Source: JAQGMJ01 sp036498945
GTDB taxonomy: Bacteria > Pseudomonadota > Gammaproteobacteria > Burkholderiales > JAEUOS01
Direction: 5' to 3'
NCBI GenBank assembly: GCA_036498945.1
Contig: DASYEQ010000087.1
Coordinates: forward strand, 1-64,000
Length of the DNA stretch: 64,000 nucleotides
Part shown: piece after piece, positions 33,735 through 42,413 of the stretch
Numbering within the stretch: position 1 is the first letter of the stretch
How the letters are laid out: every line of letters begins with the position of its first letter
Position numbers and translations under genes: made by a program
The notes under the pieces: generated by a model
Seen by the model: the letters and a program-made list of their open reading frames with translations, nothing else
What the model was told of the DNA's origin: nothing
The model's database searches: none

Positions 33735-34877
33735 ATGGCGGTGATCCTCCTGGTCGGCCCGCCGCGCGACTTGATGGGCGGCGTCACCACCCACCTCGAC
33801 TTGCTGTGCGCCTCTGCGCTGGCGCGCGAGCACAGCTACGTGCACTTCACCGTCGGCAGCCCGGGGCCGGACGAATCGGCGCTGCGCAAGATCGTGCGCA
33901 CCATCACGGCGCCGTTCGCTTTCGTGCGCGTGACGCGGCGCTCGCGGGCGCAGCTGGTGCACCTCAATCCATCGCTGGATAAGTCGTTCTGGCGCGACCT
34001 GCCGCTGATCCTGCTCGCGCATGCCATGCGCCTGCCCACGGTGGTGCAGATCCACGGTGGCCAGCGTCCCCACGAGTTCGGCGCGCACACCCCGGGTGCG
34101 CGCGCGCTGCTGCGCCTGGGCTTGCGCGCCGCCTCCCATCTGGTGGTGCTGGCGCGCACCGAACAGGCCGCATTCGAACCCGTACTGGAGGCGGGGCGCC
34201 TGCACCTGATCCCCAACGCCATCGACGTGGCGCCTTACGCCGGCTCCAAGCCGCATCCGTATGACGGCAAGCGGCCGCTGCGCGTGATCTACCTCGGCCG
34301 CGTGGTGCGCAGCAAGGGCCTGTTCGATGCCTGCGATGCGCTGCACCGGGTGCTGGCCGGCGGCACTGCCGCCGAACTGCTGATCGCCGGTGACGGGCCG
34401 GATGCCGGCACCCTCGCCCAGTACGTCAAGGAACTCGGCTTGGCGCACGCGGTGCGCCTCGTCGGTCCGCTGCACGGCGCGGCCAAGACCGCCTTCCTGA
34501 TCGAGGCTGACGTGTTCCTGTTTCCGACCCAACTGGCCGAAGGCCTGCCCTATTCGCTGCTCGAATGCATGGCCGCCGCCACCCCGGCGGTCGTCACCGC
34601 CACCGGCGCTATCGTCGACGTGGTTACCGATGGTGTTGATGGCATGCTGGTGAGCGCGCACGACGTCGGCGCCTGCGCCGCCGCCTTGACGCGCCTGGCC
34701 GCATCTCCCAAGTCGCTGCACGCGATGGCGCGCGCCGCGCGCGAGCGCGTGCGCACCGCCTATTCGCTGACGCGCCTGGAGCGCGACTTCGCCGCGCTTT
34801 ACCGCCAGGCGCTGACGCCGGACCGGCCGGCGCCGGCGGCTCCCGTGGAAGTCCACACCGATGCCGAGCCATCCTGA
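33735..34877 (+). CDS. Family 4 glycosyltransferase
   Basis: A 380-residue GT-B enzyme starting 3 bases after asnB. N-terminal loop GPPRDLMGGVTTHLDLLCAS, then VQIHGGQRPHEF, IPNAIDVAPYAGSKP, VIYLGRVVRSKGLFDACDAL, LLIAGDGPDAGTLAQYV and the E-x7-E segment FPTQLAEGLPYSLLECMAAATPAVV. It is cytoplasmic and probably adds one sugar of the EPS repeat. It overlaps the heparinase-like gene by 17 bases in another frame, so translation is probably coupled. Confidence 0.9.
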   Translation: MAVILLVGPPRDLMGGVTTHLDLLCASALAREHSYVHFTVGSPGPDESALRKIVRTITAPFAFVRVTRRSRAQLVHLNPSLDKSFWRDLPLILLAHAMRLPTVVQIHGGQRPHEFGAHTPGARALLRLGLRAASHLVVLARTEQAAFEPVLEAGRLHLIPNAIDVAPYAGSKPHPYDGKRPLRVIYLGRVVRSKGLFDACDALHRVLAGGTAAELLIAGDGPDAGTLAQYVKELGLAHAVRLVGPLHGAAKTAFLIEADVFLFPTQLAEGLPYSLLECMAAATPAVVTATGAIVDVVTDGVDGMLVSAHDVGACAAALTRLAASPKSLHAMARAARERVRTAYSLTRLERDFAALYRQALTPDRPAPAAPVEVHTDAEPS

Positions 34878-36879
34878 GTCGCTGGAGGCCGGCCTGAAGC
34901 CCGCCGGCGCTGGCACCACATTGCGCTGGCAACTCAACCGCCTGCGCTGCATGACGCCGGGCGAAGTGGGGCACCGCCTGATGCGCCGGCTCGCCGACTT
35001 CTGGCCGCACCGCGAGACGGCGCCGAACGCCGACCTTGAGGTAGTGACCGGACCCTGGCTGCCGCCCGCGCCCGCGCCCGTGCCCGCGCCCTATCTCGAG
35101 GCGGCGGCGCGCCTGACCGCCGGCCGCCTGCAGATACTTTCTCTCACCGATTGCGCCTACGGCATGCCGCCGCGCTGGAACCGCAATCCGCAAAGCGGCC
35201 ACGAGTGGCCGCTGGGCCACGGCACGCGCCTGCCGTTCAAGGACGATCAGTACGGCGACATCAAATACCTGTGGGAACCGAACCGCCACCTGCACCTGGT
35301 AACACTGGCCCAGGCCTATCGCCTGAGCGGCGACGTGTCCCACGCCCAAGCGCTATTCCGCCTGCTCGATTCCTGGTTCGAGCAATGCCCCCATCCCCTC
35401 GGGCCCAACTGGGCGAGTGCGATGGAAGCGGCGCTGCGCCTGATCAACTGGTCGCTCTGCTGGCAGTTGCTGGGCGGCGCGGCTTCACCGCTGTTCGCCG
35501 ATGCGGCCGGCGCGGCCTTGCGCGCGCGCTGGCTGGAATCGGTCTACCTGCACACCGGCTTCGTGCGCCAGAACCTGTCGCTGTACTCCTCGGCCAACAA
35601 TCACCTGATCGGTGAACTCACCGGCATTTTTATCGCCAGCCGCACCTGGCCGCACTGGAAGGAAATGCGCCACTGGGGCGCGCAGGCGCGACGGCGCCTG
35701 GAACAGGAATGCCTGGCGCAGAACGGCGCCGACGGCGTCAACCTGGAGCAGGCGAGCTCCTATCACCTGTTCGTCTTTGAATATCTGCTGATCGCGGGCT
35801 TGTGTGCGCGCAGCGGCGACGATTTTTCCGCCGCCTACTGGCAGCGCCTGGAAGCGATGGCCGACTACCTGTGCTTTCTCGGCAGCTTCGGCGCCGAGCT
35901 GCCGTCGATTGGCGACTGCGACGACGCCAGCGTCGCGCGCCTCTCCCCCCTTGACGATTTCGACATGCGCCGTGCCATGCTCGGCGCCGCCGCCCTGGCG
36001 TTCGGACGCGCCGATCTCGCGCGCGCGGCCGGCGCGCTGGACGAACATGCCGCGTGGCTCGTCGGTGCCGATGCCGGCGTGCGCTTCGAGGCGCTGCTGC
36101 ATGCCCCGGCGGATCGCCCGCCACGCGAGGATTTCCCCGACGGCGGCTACTACGGCTTGCGCGGCGCGCAAGGCCGCCTGCGCGCCCTGTTCGACATCGG
36201 CCCGCTCGGCTATACCCGCATCGCGGCGCACGGCCATGCCGACGCCCTCGCCGTGCTGCTGTGGCTCGACGGCCGGCCGCTCCTGATCGACGCCGGCACT
36301 TATTGCTACAACGATCGTCCGCAATGGCGCGGATATTTTCGCGGTACCGCCGCGCACAACACGGTGCGCGTCGATGGCCTCGACCAGTCGGTATCCGGCG
36401 GGCCCTTCATGTGGCTGGACAAGGCCCATGCGCAGCGCGTGTCGCGCTCTTCCTCGCCGCAACATGAAGCGATCGGCGGCAGCCACGACGGCTACCGGCG
36501 CCTGGCCGACCCCGTCACTCACGCGCGCGAAGTGGAATTGCACCACACCCCCGAGGCCCTGGTGGTGACCGACACGCTGCGATGCCGCCAGCCGCATCTC
36601 GCGGAGATCTGCTGGCACTTCACGCCGGAAGCCGAAGTTGCCGCTGGTGGCGCCTCGCTGACAGTGCGCGCGGGAGCGGCCGTGTTGCGCATCGACGTGA
36701 CCGAAGGCGCCGGCGCCTGGCACCTGTATCGCGGACAGGAAGACCCGCCGTGGGGCTGGCATTCGCCGCGCTTCGGCGTCAAGACGCCGGCTACCACCGC
36801 CGTGTGGCGCGCCGGCATCGAAGCGGACAGCCGCTTCAAGACCAGCTTCACGCCCCTATCCATCGATGCGCCCGGCTGA
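34861..36879 (+). CDS. Heparinase II/III-like protein
   Basis: A 672-residue member of the heparinase II/III superfamily. An alpha/alpha toroid (about 110-400) contains YLWEPNRHLHLVTLAQAYRLSG and NWASAMEAALRLINWSLCW, and SSANNHLIGELTGIFIASRTWP. The C-terminal beta domain (about 420-660) has AAHGHADALAVLLWLDGRPL, DAGTYCYNDR, YFRGTAAHNTVRVDGLDQS. No signal peptide is evident, as is common for the EPS-locus members. It would cleave or modify uronic-acid-containing polymer; no activity is demonstrated for this subfamily from sequence alone. Confidence 0.85.
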   Translation: MPSHPESLEAGLKPAGAGTTLRWQLNRLRCMTPGEVGHRLMRRLADFWPHRETAPNADLEVVTGPWLPPAPAPVPAPYLEAAARLTAGRLQILSLTDCAYGMPPRWNRNPQSGHEWPLGHGTRLPFKDDQYGDIKYLWEPNRHLHLVTLAQAYRLSGDVSHAQALFRLLDSWFEQCPHPLGPNWASAMEAALRLINWSLCWQLLGGAASPLFADAAGAALRARWLESVYLHTGFVRQNLSLYSSANNHLIGELTGIFIASRTWPHWKEMRHWGAQARRRLEQECLAQNGADGVNLEQASSYHLFVFEYLLIAGLCARSGDDFSAAYWQRLEAMADYLCFLGSFGAELPSIGDCDDASVARLSPLDDFDMRRAMLGAAALAFGRADLARAAGALDEHAAWLVGADAGVRFEALLHAPADRPPREDFPDGGYYGLRGAQGRLRALFDIGPLGYTRIAAHGHADALAVLLWLDGRPLLIDAGTYCYNDRPQWRGYFRGTAAHNTVRVDGLDQSVSGGPFMWLDKAHAQRVSRSSSPQHEAIGGSHDGYRRLADPVTHAREVELHHTPEALVVTDTLRCRQPHLAEICWHFTPEAEVAAGGASLTVRAGAAVLRIDVTEGAGAWHLYRGQEDPPWGWHSPRFGVKTPATTAVWRAGIEADSRFKTSFTPLSIDAPG

Positions 36880-39226
36880 ATACCGCATGGCGCCGGCGCG
36901 CGCCGGTCACCTCGCCGCCCTCGCCCTCGCCCTGGCGCTCTGCGCTTATGCGGGCGCCTGCGCGGCCTGCCAGCCGGGGGCCGCCATCGACTGGATCGCC
37001 CAGGCCGATCCCCTGTATGCGCGCGCCGCGCCGGCCGACTGCGCCGAGTCCGCGCAATCGCCACCCGACTTCACCTGGCCGCCCTACCCCGGCGCGCAGC
37101 AATACGAATTCCTGCTCGACTTCGCCGACGGGCATAGCGAGTCCGCCCTCACCACCGTCAACTGGCTCAACTGGCCGCGCCCGCTGGAGCCGGGCGATTA
37201 TGCATGGCGCGTGCGCCCGATCGGCGGCGCCACCGAGCCGGTGAGCCAGGCACGCCGCTTCACCCTGGCGGCCGGCGCCATGCCCTTCTCGCCGCCGCCC
37301 GCGCAGGTGTTGGTGCAGCGTGCGCAACAGGCTGCGCGGCCGCGCAGCCTGCCTGCCGGCACGGCCGACCGCCTGTGGCGCGCCAGCCTCGCCGGCACGC
37401 GCGCACGCGACGTTGCCGCCTTGCGCCAGCGCGTGCTGGCCTATCGCGGCCAGGCCGTGCGCGACCCGGTCGCCGCCATGCGGGCCAGCGCCAGCGCCGC
37501 GCCGCTGATTCAGCTGCAGGTGGCGGCGGAAGGCGAGGCCACGCGCCTGCTGGAAACCGCGCTGTACTGGGTGATCGCCGGGGTGCCGGCCGACCGCGAC
37601 GAAGCGATCCGCCGCTGCCTTGCCATCGCCGCCTGGCCCCCCCAGGGCGCCACCTCCTACGCCAACACCGATACGGTAGCGATGGAAGTCGCCTGGATAC
37701 TCGCCGTCACTTACGACTGGCTGCATGACGAACTGAGCCCGCAGCAGCGCCTGCTGGTGCAGGCCGCCATCACCGGGCGCGCCGCGCCGGCCTTCGCCGC
37801 CCTGGCAGGTCCGCGCTGCTCGTTCGCCCCGCACCCTTACGACTCGCACGGTGCCCACATCGTCGCCCAGGTGGCGGCCATCGGCGCCCTGCTTACCGGC
37901 GAGGTGGACGCGGCGCGCGACTGGCTGCAGTACGCCGGCCCGCTATACGCCCATTTCCTTTCGCCCTGGGGCGGGGAGCACGGCGGCTACGCCAACGGCA
38001 CCTCCTATGCCCTATGGGACAACGACAGCATGTTCTTCATGTGGGACGTGCTGGCGCGGACCACCGGCCTCGACCTGACGCAAAAGGCGTGGGCACGCAA
38101 CTTCGGGCAGCTGTTCGCTTATTTCATGCCGCCGGGCGCGCCGGCCGGGCTGTTCGGCGATGGCGCCGAAGCCCAGCTCAACGAGGAATGGGCGCGCATT
38201 GCGCTCGACTACGCCGCGCGCGTACCCAGCCCGCTGATGCGCTGGTACACCGGCCAGGTACAGGGCGGCGACGGCAGTCTGCAATGGTCCCTGCTGGCGC
38301 CGCCGGCGCCCGCGCCCGGCCCGGTGCCGCCCGACCTGCCGCTGGCGCTGCTGATGCCTTCCACCGGCTGGACGGCGATGCAGGCCTCGCGCGCCAAGCC
38401 CTCGCCGTTCTCGGTGTATTTCAAGAGCAGCCCCTATGGTTCCTTCAACCACGGCCACGCCGACCAGAACAGCTTCGTCATCCATGCCGGCGGCGAAGCC
38501 CTCACCGGTGCCAGCGGCGTCTTTGACTGGTATGCCTCGCCACACTGGCGCCAGTGGTACGCGCAAACGCGCGCGGCCAACGCCATCACCTACGACGGCG
38601 GCCAGGGCCAGATGCTGGGCCCGCGCGGCGACGGCCTGCTGCAGGCTTCCGGGCGCATTGTCGATTTTTACACCGATGCACAGGCCGACGTGGTGGTGGG
38701 CGACGCGGCGGCGGCCTACGGCCCCGGCTTCAGCCGGGCGACGCGCGCGCTGGTCTACCTGCGCCCGCACACGGTGGTGGTGTTCGACGACATCGAGACT
38801 GGCACGGCGCACCAGTGGGAGTGGAACCTGCACACTGAAAAAAGCATGAGCCAGGGAGCCGACGGCACGATCGCGATCAAGGGCGCGGCGGCCAGCCTGT
38901 GCGCACGCACCTTCGCACCGGCTGGCAGCAGCACGGCAGCGTCCAGTGGCTATCCGGTGGCGCCGGCGGGCGTGCCGGCGCCACCGCATCATCAGATCAC
39001 GCTGCGCACGCCGCGCAATACTTCCGGCCGTTTTATCAGCGTGTTCGACACCGATTGCGCCGCCCTGGCCGCGCTGCGCGCGCCGGCGCTTGCCGGCGCC
39101 ACGATGTCGATCACCGTCGGGGACACCCGCGTGTCTTTCCAAAGCGACGCGAAACAGGTGACGCTGACGCCGTTGGCGCCAGGCGGCGCCGGCCTTATCC
39201 CTGCGAGCGCCGCGCCACACCCATGA
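36866..39226 (+). CDS. Exported heparinase II/III-like protein with N-terminal Fn3-like domain
   Basis: A 786-residue protein with a signal peptide (hydrophobic LAALALALALCAYAGACA). An Fn3-like/DUF4962-type segment (about 50-135: PDFTWPPYPGAQQYEFLLDF...GDYAWRVRPIGG) is followed by a toroid (RDPVAAM..., ANTDTVAMEVAWILAVTYDWLHD, HIVAQVAAIGALLTGEV) and a beta domain with FNHGHADQNSFVIHAGGEAL and VVVFDDIETGTAHQWEWNLHTE. The start overlaps the previous gene by 14 bases; an ATG at 36887 is an alternative. A secreted partner of the gene at 34861, likely acting on the EPS outside the cytoplasm. Its 3' end overlaps the convergent methyltransferase gene by 32 bases. Confidence 0.83.
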   Translation: MRPAEYRMAPARAGHLAALALALALCAYAGACAACQPGAAIDWIAQADPLYARAAPADCAESAQSPPDFTWPPYPGAQQYEFLLDFADGHSESALTTVNWLNWPRPLEPGDYAWRVRPIGGATEPVSQARRFTLAAGAMPFSPPPAQVLVQRAQQAARPRSLPAGTADRLWRASLAGTRARDVAALRQRVLAYRGQAVRDPVAAMRASASAAPLIQLQVAAEGEATRLLETALYWVIAGVPADRDEAIRRCLAIAAWPPQGATSYANTDTVAMEVAWILAVTYDWLHDELSPQQRLLVQAAITGRAAPAFAALAGPRCSFAPHPYDSHGAHIVAQVAAIGALLTGEVDAARDWLQYAGPLYAHFLSPWGGEHGGYANGTSYALWDNDSMFFMWDVLARTTGLDLTQKAWARNFGQLFAYFMPPGAPAGLFGDGAEAQLNEEWARIALDYAARVPSPLMRWYTGQVQGGDGSLQWSLLAPPAPAPGPVPPDLPLALLMPSTGWTAMQASRAKPSPFSVYFKSSPYGSFNHGHADQNSFVIHAGGEALTGASGVFDWYASPHWRQWYAQTRAANAITYDGGQGQMLGPRGDGLLQASGRIVDFYTDAQADVVVGDAAAAYGPGFSRATRALVYLRPHTVVVFDDIETGTAHQWEWNLHTEKSMSQGADGTIAIKGAAASLCARTFAPAGSSTAASSGYPVAPAGVPAPPHHQITLRTPRNTSGRFISVFDTDCAALAALRAPALAGATMSITVGDTRVSFQSDAKQVTLTPLAPGGAGLIPASAAPHP

Positions 39227-39947
39227 TGTTGAGCGACAGCGGGATCGCACCGCTGGGCGCATAGCCGAATTCGGCGGCGAACTGCAAACGCTGCCAGAAG
39301 CGGAAAAAGCGCGCCAGCAGCCAGCGCGCCACCGCCGGCCGCGGCAGGAAAGGATAAGGCGGCCGGCGCTGGTGAAAGTTGACTTCGCCGATCGCCGGCG
39401 CCGCGAAACCACCGCTCGCCAGCACGAATTCCAGGCTGTGCTCGGTAAAGCTGGTGCGGTGCGTCCAGTCGATGTAGCGCCAGCGCATGCCGATGGCGCA
39501 ATTGGCGTTCGGCACCACGCACAGGAAAGCGCCGCCAGGTTTCAGCGCCGTATGGATGGCGCGCAACAGCGGCAGCAGCAGGTCTTCCGGCAGGTGCTCC
39601 AGCACGTCGAAGGCGGAAATGAAATCGTAGGAAGCGGGCCGCGCCAGCAGGAAGGCCGCGGAGTCGGCCACGTATTCCGCGTTGATCCCCTGCGCGCGCG
39701 CGGCGGCCACCTGCTCGCTGCTGATGTCGATGCCGCCGCAGTTGGTGTAGCCCAGGCGGCCATAGGCGGCCAGCGTCAGGCCGATGCCGCAGCCGACATC
39801 GAGGATCGCCGCGTCACGCCGCGCCGGCAGGTGCTGCCCGGCCACACCCTGGTAATAGGCGGAGGTTGCCGCCACGTGCTCCGGACTATGGTTGTTCCAC
39901 TTGCGGTAGTGGAGCGAATAGTCGATGCCGGTGTCGGCCGCGTTCAT
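39195..39947 (-). CDS. SAM-dependent methyltransferase
   Basis: A 250-residue class I methyltransferase. Motif I is ILDVGCGIGLTLAAYGRLG near residue 50, then GIDISSEQVAAARAQG and DFISAFDVLEHLPEDLLLPLLRAI, followed by PGGAFLCVVPNANC. The start at 39947 overlaps the epsI stop by 4 bases, so it is the last gene of the epsD-to-epsI operon and may O-methylate an EPS sugar. No membrane segment. Confidence 0.87.
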   Translation of the reverse strand: MNAADTGIDYSLHYRKWNNHSPEHVAATSAYYQGVAGQHLPARRDAAILDVGCGIGLTLAAYGRLGYTNCGGIDISSEQVAAARAQGINAEYVADSAAFLLARPASYDFISAFDVLEHLPEDLLLPLLRAIHTALKPGGAFLCVVPNANCAIGMRWRYIDWTHRTSFTEHSLEFVLASGGFAAPAIGEVNFHQRRPPYPFLPRPAVARWLLARFFRFWQRLQFAAEFGYAPSGAIPLSLNIMGVARRSQG

Positions 39948-40624
39948 GACTGCCCGGCCACGCGAGCCAGGGTACGCGGGTCGAGCGCCGCCAGCAGGGC
40001 GCCGAGAAACCCGGCGTGCGCCTGGTAGGAAGCGCGGCTGTCCCCGGAAAGATTGGAGACGCGTACCAGCATGCCGTCGGGAATCTCGCCTTGCAGGCCG
40101 TAGCGCAATTGCATCAGCAGGCGCCCGAGGCGGCTCATCACCACGTGGTCGCCCATGGTGAACCAGTAGGTGACGGGCTCCGAGCGCTGGCCCTTGACGG
40201 CCAGCAGGCGCGCCACCGGGATGTGGTGATTGGCCACATCCACCTCGCCCTGCAGCAGTTCGCGGATGACGAAGCCCTGCGCCGAATAGCACACCTCCTG
40301 GCGGTGCGCCTTCAAGCTGTCGCTCTGGTCGCCGCCATAGGCGATCGACAGCATCATGCGCTCACCGTGACTATTGACGTAGGTGCGGCTGACCAGCTGG
40401 TTGTAGAGCTTGTCCAGGTTGGCCTGCACGTCCGGGCTGGGCGGCACCGGGACGATGGAAGCGTCCAGGTGCCAGTCGCCGAAGGACTGCGGGATCAGGC
40501 GCTCCAGGTTGAAGGTCGGGTCCGGCGGCACACCCGCCGGCTTGAGCGCGGCCGCCAGCCCGGTGGCGGCAAACATGGCGACACCGACCAGCACGTGCCG
40601 CAGGCTGAGCCAGCGCGGCATCAT
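39944..40624 (-). CDS. epsI: Exosortase-associated protein EpsI
   Basis: A 226-residue EpsI-family protein. One N-terminal membrane segment (LRHVLVGVAMFAATGLAAALKPAG) precedes a periplasmic domain containing IPQSFGDWHLD, RTYVNSHGERMMLSIAYGGDQSDSLKAHRQEVCYSAQGF and VTYWFTMGDHVVMSRLGRLLMQLRYGLQGEIPDGMLVRVS, characteristic of the family encoded next to exosortases. Function is not established. It is coupled to xrtB upstream (ATGA at 40621-40624). Confidence 0.92.
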   Translation of the reverse strand: MMPRWLSLRHVLVGVAMFAATGLAAALKPAGVPPDPTFNLERLIPQSFGDWHLDASIVPVPPSPDVQANLDKLYNQLVSRTYVNSHGERMMLSIAYGGDQSDSLKAHRQEVCYSAQGFVIRELLQGEVDVANHHIPVARLLAVKGQRSEPVTYWFTMGDHVVMSRLGRLLMQLRYGLQGEIPDGMLVRVSNLSGDSRASYQAHAGFLGALLAALDPRTLARVAGQS

Positions 40625-41496
40625 GACTTCCTCCCGCGCCTGGCGAACAGGCTCAAGGCCGCGTCGATGCCGAACAGCATCAACAGCGCCAGCACGAAAA
40701 GCACGATACCGGCGGCGCCGTGGATGAAGCCCTGCCCGGCCTCGTCACCGAAATGGTAGGTGATGAGGATGAGGATGATCACCCGCAGCACGTTGGCGAA
40801 GAAGGCCACCGGCACCACAGCCGCCAGTAGCAGGACATTGCGCCACAGGCCGGCATGGCGCACCAGGTAGAGGTACAGGAGGCCCATGGCGGAAAGTGAA
40901 TACATCGAGTTCAGGCCCGAGCAGGCATCCGCCACCAGCAGCTGGTACTGGCCGATCTGGATGATCACGCCGGACCGGGCGATCGGATAGTTGGCGTAGT
41001 GCAGGACGATTTCCGCCAGCGCCGACACCTGCTGCTTCAACGCGCCGGTGATGGCGTAGAGGACAAAGCCCGGCAGGGGAATCATGAAGCAGAGGAAGAA
41101 CAGGGGAAACCACATCGCCCGCACGCCGGCCCAGCCGTAGAACAGCAGCAACACGCCGGCGCACACCGGCACTTCGGAGGCCACCTCGAACAGCGGCAGG
41201 GACTGCGAACGCCCCACCACGTAAAGCAGCAGCCCGGCCGCGAGGGCGGCGATGCCCGCCGCCCTCGCCGACTGGAGCGGCAGCGCGGCCAATGCCTTGC
41301 GCCTGTCCCAGACCAGCCAGGCCACCACCGCGAGGACGATGGGACCGTGTTCATAGGCTTCGTCGTTCCAGATGCCGTAGGCCAGGCTGACGAAGGTCGG
41401 CACATACATGGCAAGCAGGCCGAGGGCCACCGGCACCCAGGCTGCCAGCGCCGGCAAGCGGCGCTCGGCCGGGGCCGTCGAAAGAACCGCGGACAT
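40621..41496 (-). CDS. xrtB: Exosortase B
   Basis: A 291-residue membrane transpeptidase-like protease that recognises PEP-CTERM tails. Eight hydrophobic segments are seen. Catalytic residues by family comparison: Cys192 (ADACSGLNSMYS), Arg238 (FFANVLRVIILI) and His259 (GFIHGAAG). The N-terminal IWNDEAYEHGPIVLAVVAWLVWDRR is the usual substrate-side loop. The pairing with epsI and the epsD-G genes marks it as the B subtype. Two possible substrates are in the window (3593 and 46344). Confidence 0.95.
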   Translation of the reverse strand: MSAVLSTAPAERRLPALAAWVPVALGLLAMYVPTFVSLAYGIWNDEAYEHGPIVLAVVAWLVWDRRKALAALPLQSARAAGIAALAAGLLLYVVGRSQSLPLFEVASEVPVCAGVLLLFYGWAGVRAMWFPLFFLCFMIPLPGFVLYAITGALKQQVSALAEIVLHYANYPIARSGVIIQIGQYQLLVADACSGLNSMYSLSAMGLLYLYLVRHAGLWRNVLLLAAVVPVAFFANVLRVIILILITYHFGDEAGQGFIHGAAGIVLFVLALLMLFGIDAALSLFARRGRKS

Positions 41497-41508
41497 GTGT
41501 CGTCCCCC

Positions 41509-42408
41509 TCAGAATTCGTTGATCACCGCACCCACCATGTGCGCGGAAAGGCGGACCAGGTTCTGCGCCAGGCCGTCGGCGTCGCGCAGGCGGGTGCGGT
41601 GCTTGCGCGTCACCAGCAGTGCGCCGCTGGCACGCACCGCGACAGTCTGGGCATCGGCATACTGATTGGTGGCCGGCGTGTCGATCAGCACCACCTCGAA
41701 GCGCGCAGCCGCCTGCTCCAGCAATTGCGCGAAATTCGGCCGCGACAACAGTTCCTGCGGGTTCGGCGGGATCGCGCCGGTGGGCAGCACGTAGAGGTTC
41801 TGGAAGGCGGCGATCGGCTCGGCCGCCTCCAGTCCGCCGCGATGCGACAGGATGGCGGAAAGACCGACCCGGTTGTCCAGCGAAAACAGCGCATGCTGCG
41901 AGGGATGGCGCATGTCGGCGTCGATCAGAAGCGTGTTTTCGCCCAGTTGCGAAAACGCCACCGCGAGATTGGCCGCCAGCACCGAACGGCCGTCGCCGCG
42001 ATCGGCGCTCACCACTGCCAGGGTGCGCCGCTCGGGCTCGCCGCTGAACCAGCGCAGCAAGAGCTGGCTGCGCAGCGCGCGCAACGCCTCACCCTGCTTG
42101 CCGAAGGGCTCGTAGGCGGCGGCCAGCTTGCGGCTCACCTTGCTTTCGTTCGGCAGCAGGTAGGGGTAGTCATGCTGGCGCGACAGCGCGCGCTGGATGT
42201 CGGCATCGGTCACCAGACCCAGCGCCACGGCGGCTTCGCCGAAGCGCAGGCCCTTTTCCTTTTGCGCGAAGATGATGCGTTCGGCATCCTGGATCGTCAG
42301 CTTGCCTTCGTCGATCAGGATGGCGCCGATACGGCGGCTGTCGATCAGGCGCGCGGAATGCGCCAGGTCGTCGTTGATGGCGTCGTCGCGAATGGTGTTC
42401 ACTTGCAT
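41509..42408 (-). CDS. epsG: EPS chain-length tyrosine kinase EpsG
   Basis: A 299-residue BY-kinase-type protein. The N-terminal 80 residues form an MshEN-like domain (RRIGAILIDEGKLTIQDAERIIF...FGEAAVALGLVTDADIQRAL). Then come Walker A SADRGDGRSVLAANLA, Walker A' LLIDADMRHPSQ and Walker B VVLIDTPA. No tyrosine-rich tail is present; the chain ends AVINEF, as in EpsG proteins. Start choice is uncertain: ATG 42408 is used, but AAGGGG lies 6 bases before a GTG at 42402, and a GTG at 42417 overlaps the epsF stop. It acts with EpsF in export control. Confidence 0.9.
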   Translation of the reverse strand: MQVNTIRDDAINDDLAHSARLIDSRRIGAILIDEGKLTIQDAERIIFAQKEKGLRFGEAAVALGLVTDADIQRALSRQHDYPYLLPNESKVSRKLAAAYEPFGKQGEALRALRSQLLLRWFSGEPERRTLAVVSADRGDGRSVLAANLAVAFSQLGENTLLIDADMRHPSQHALFSLDNRVGLSAILSHRGGLEAAEPIAAFQNLYVLPTGAIPPNPQELLSRPNFAQLLEQAAARFEVVLIDTPATNQYADAQTVAVRASGALLVTRKHRTRLRDADGLAQNLVRLSAHMVGAVINEF

Positions 42409-42413
42409 CCCCT

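Noticed and set aside
32277..34952. A very long open frame on the minus strand opposite asnB and the following glycosyltransferase gene.
   Set aside because: It is the antisense shadow of GC-rich coding genes with strong family motifs; its translation is low-complexity and Arg/Gly/His-rich.
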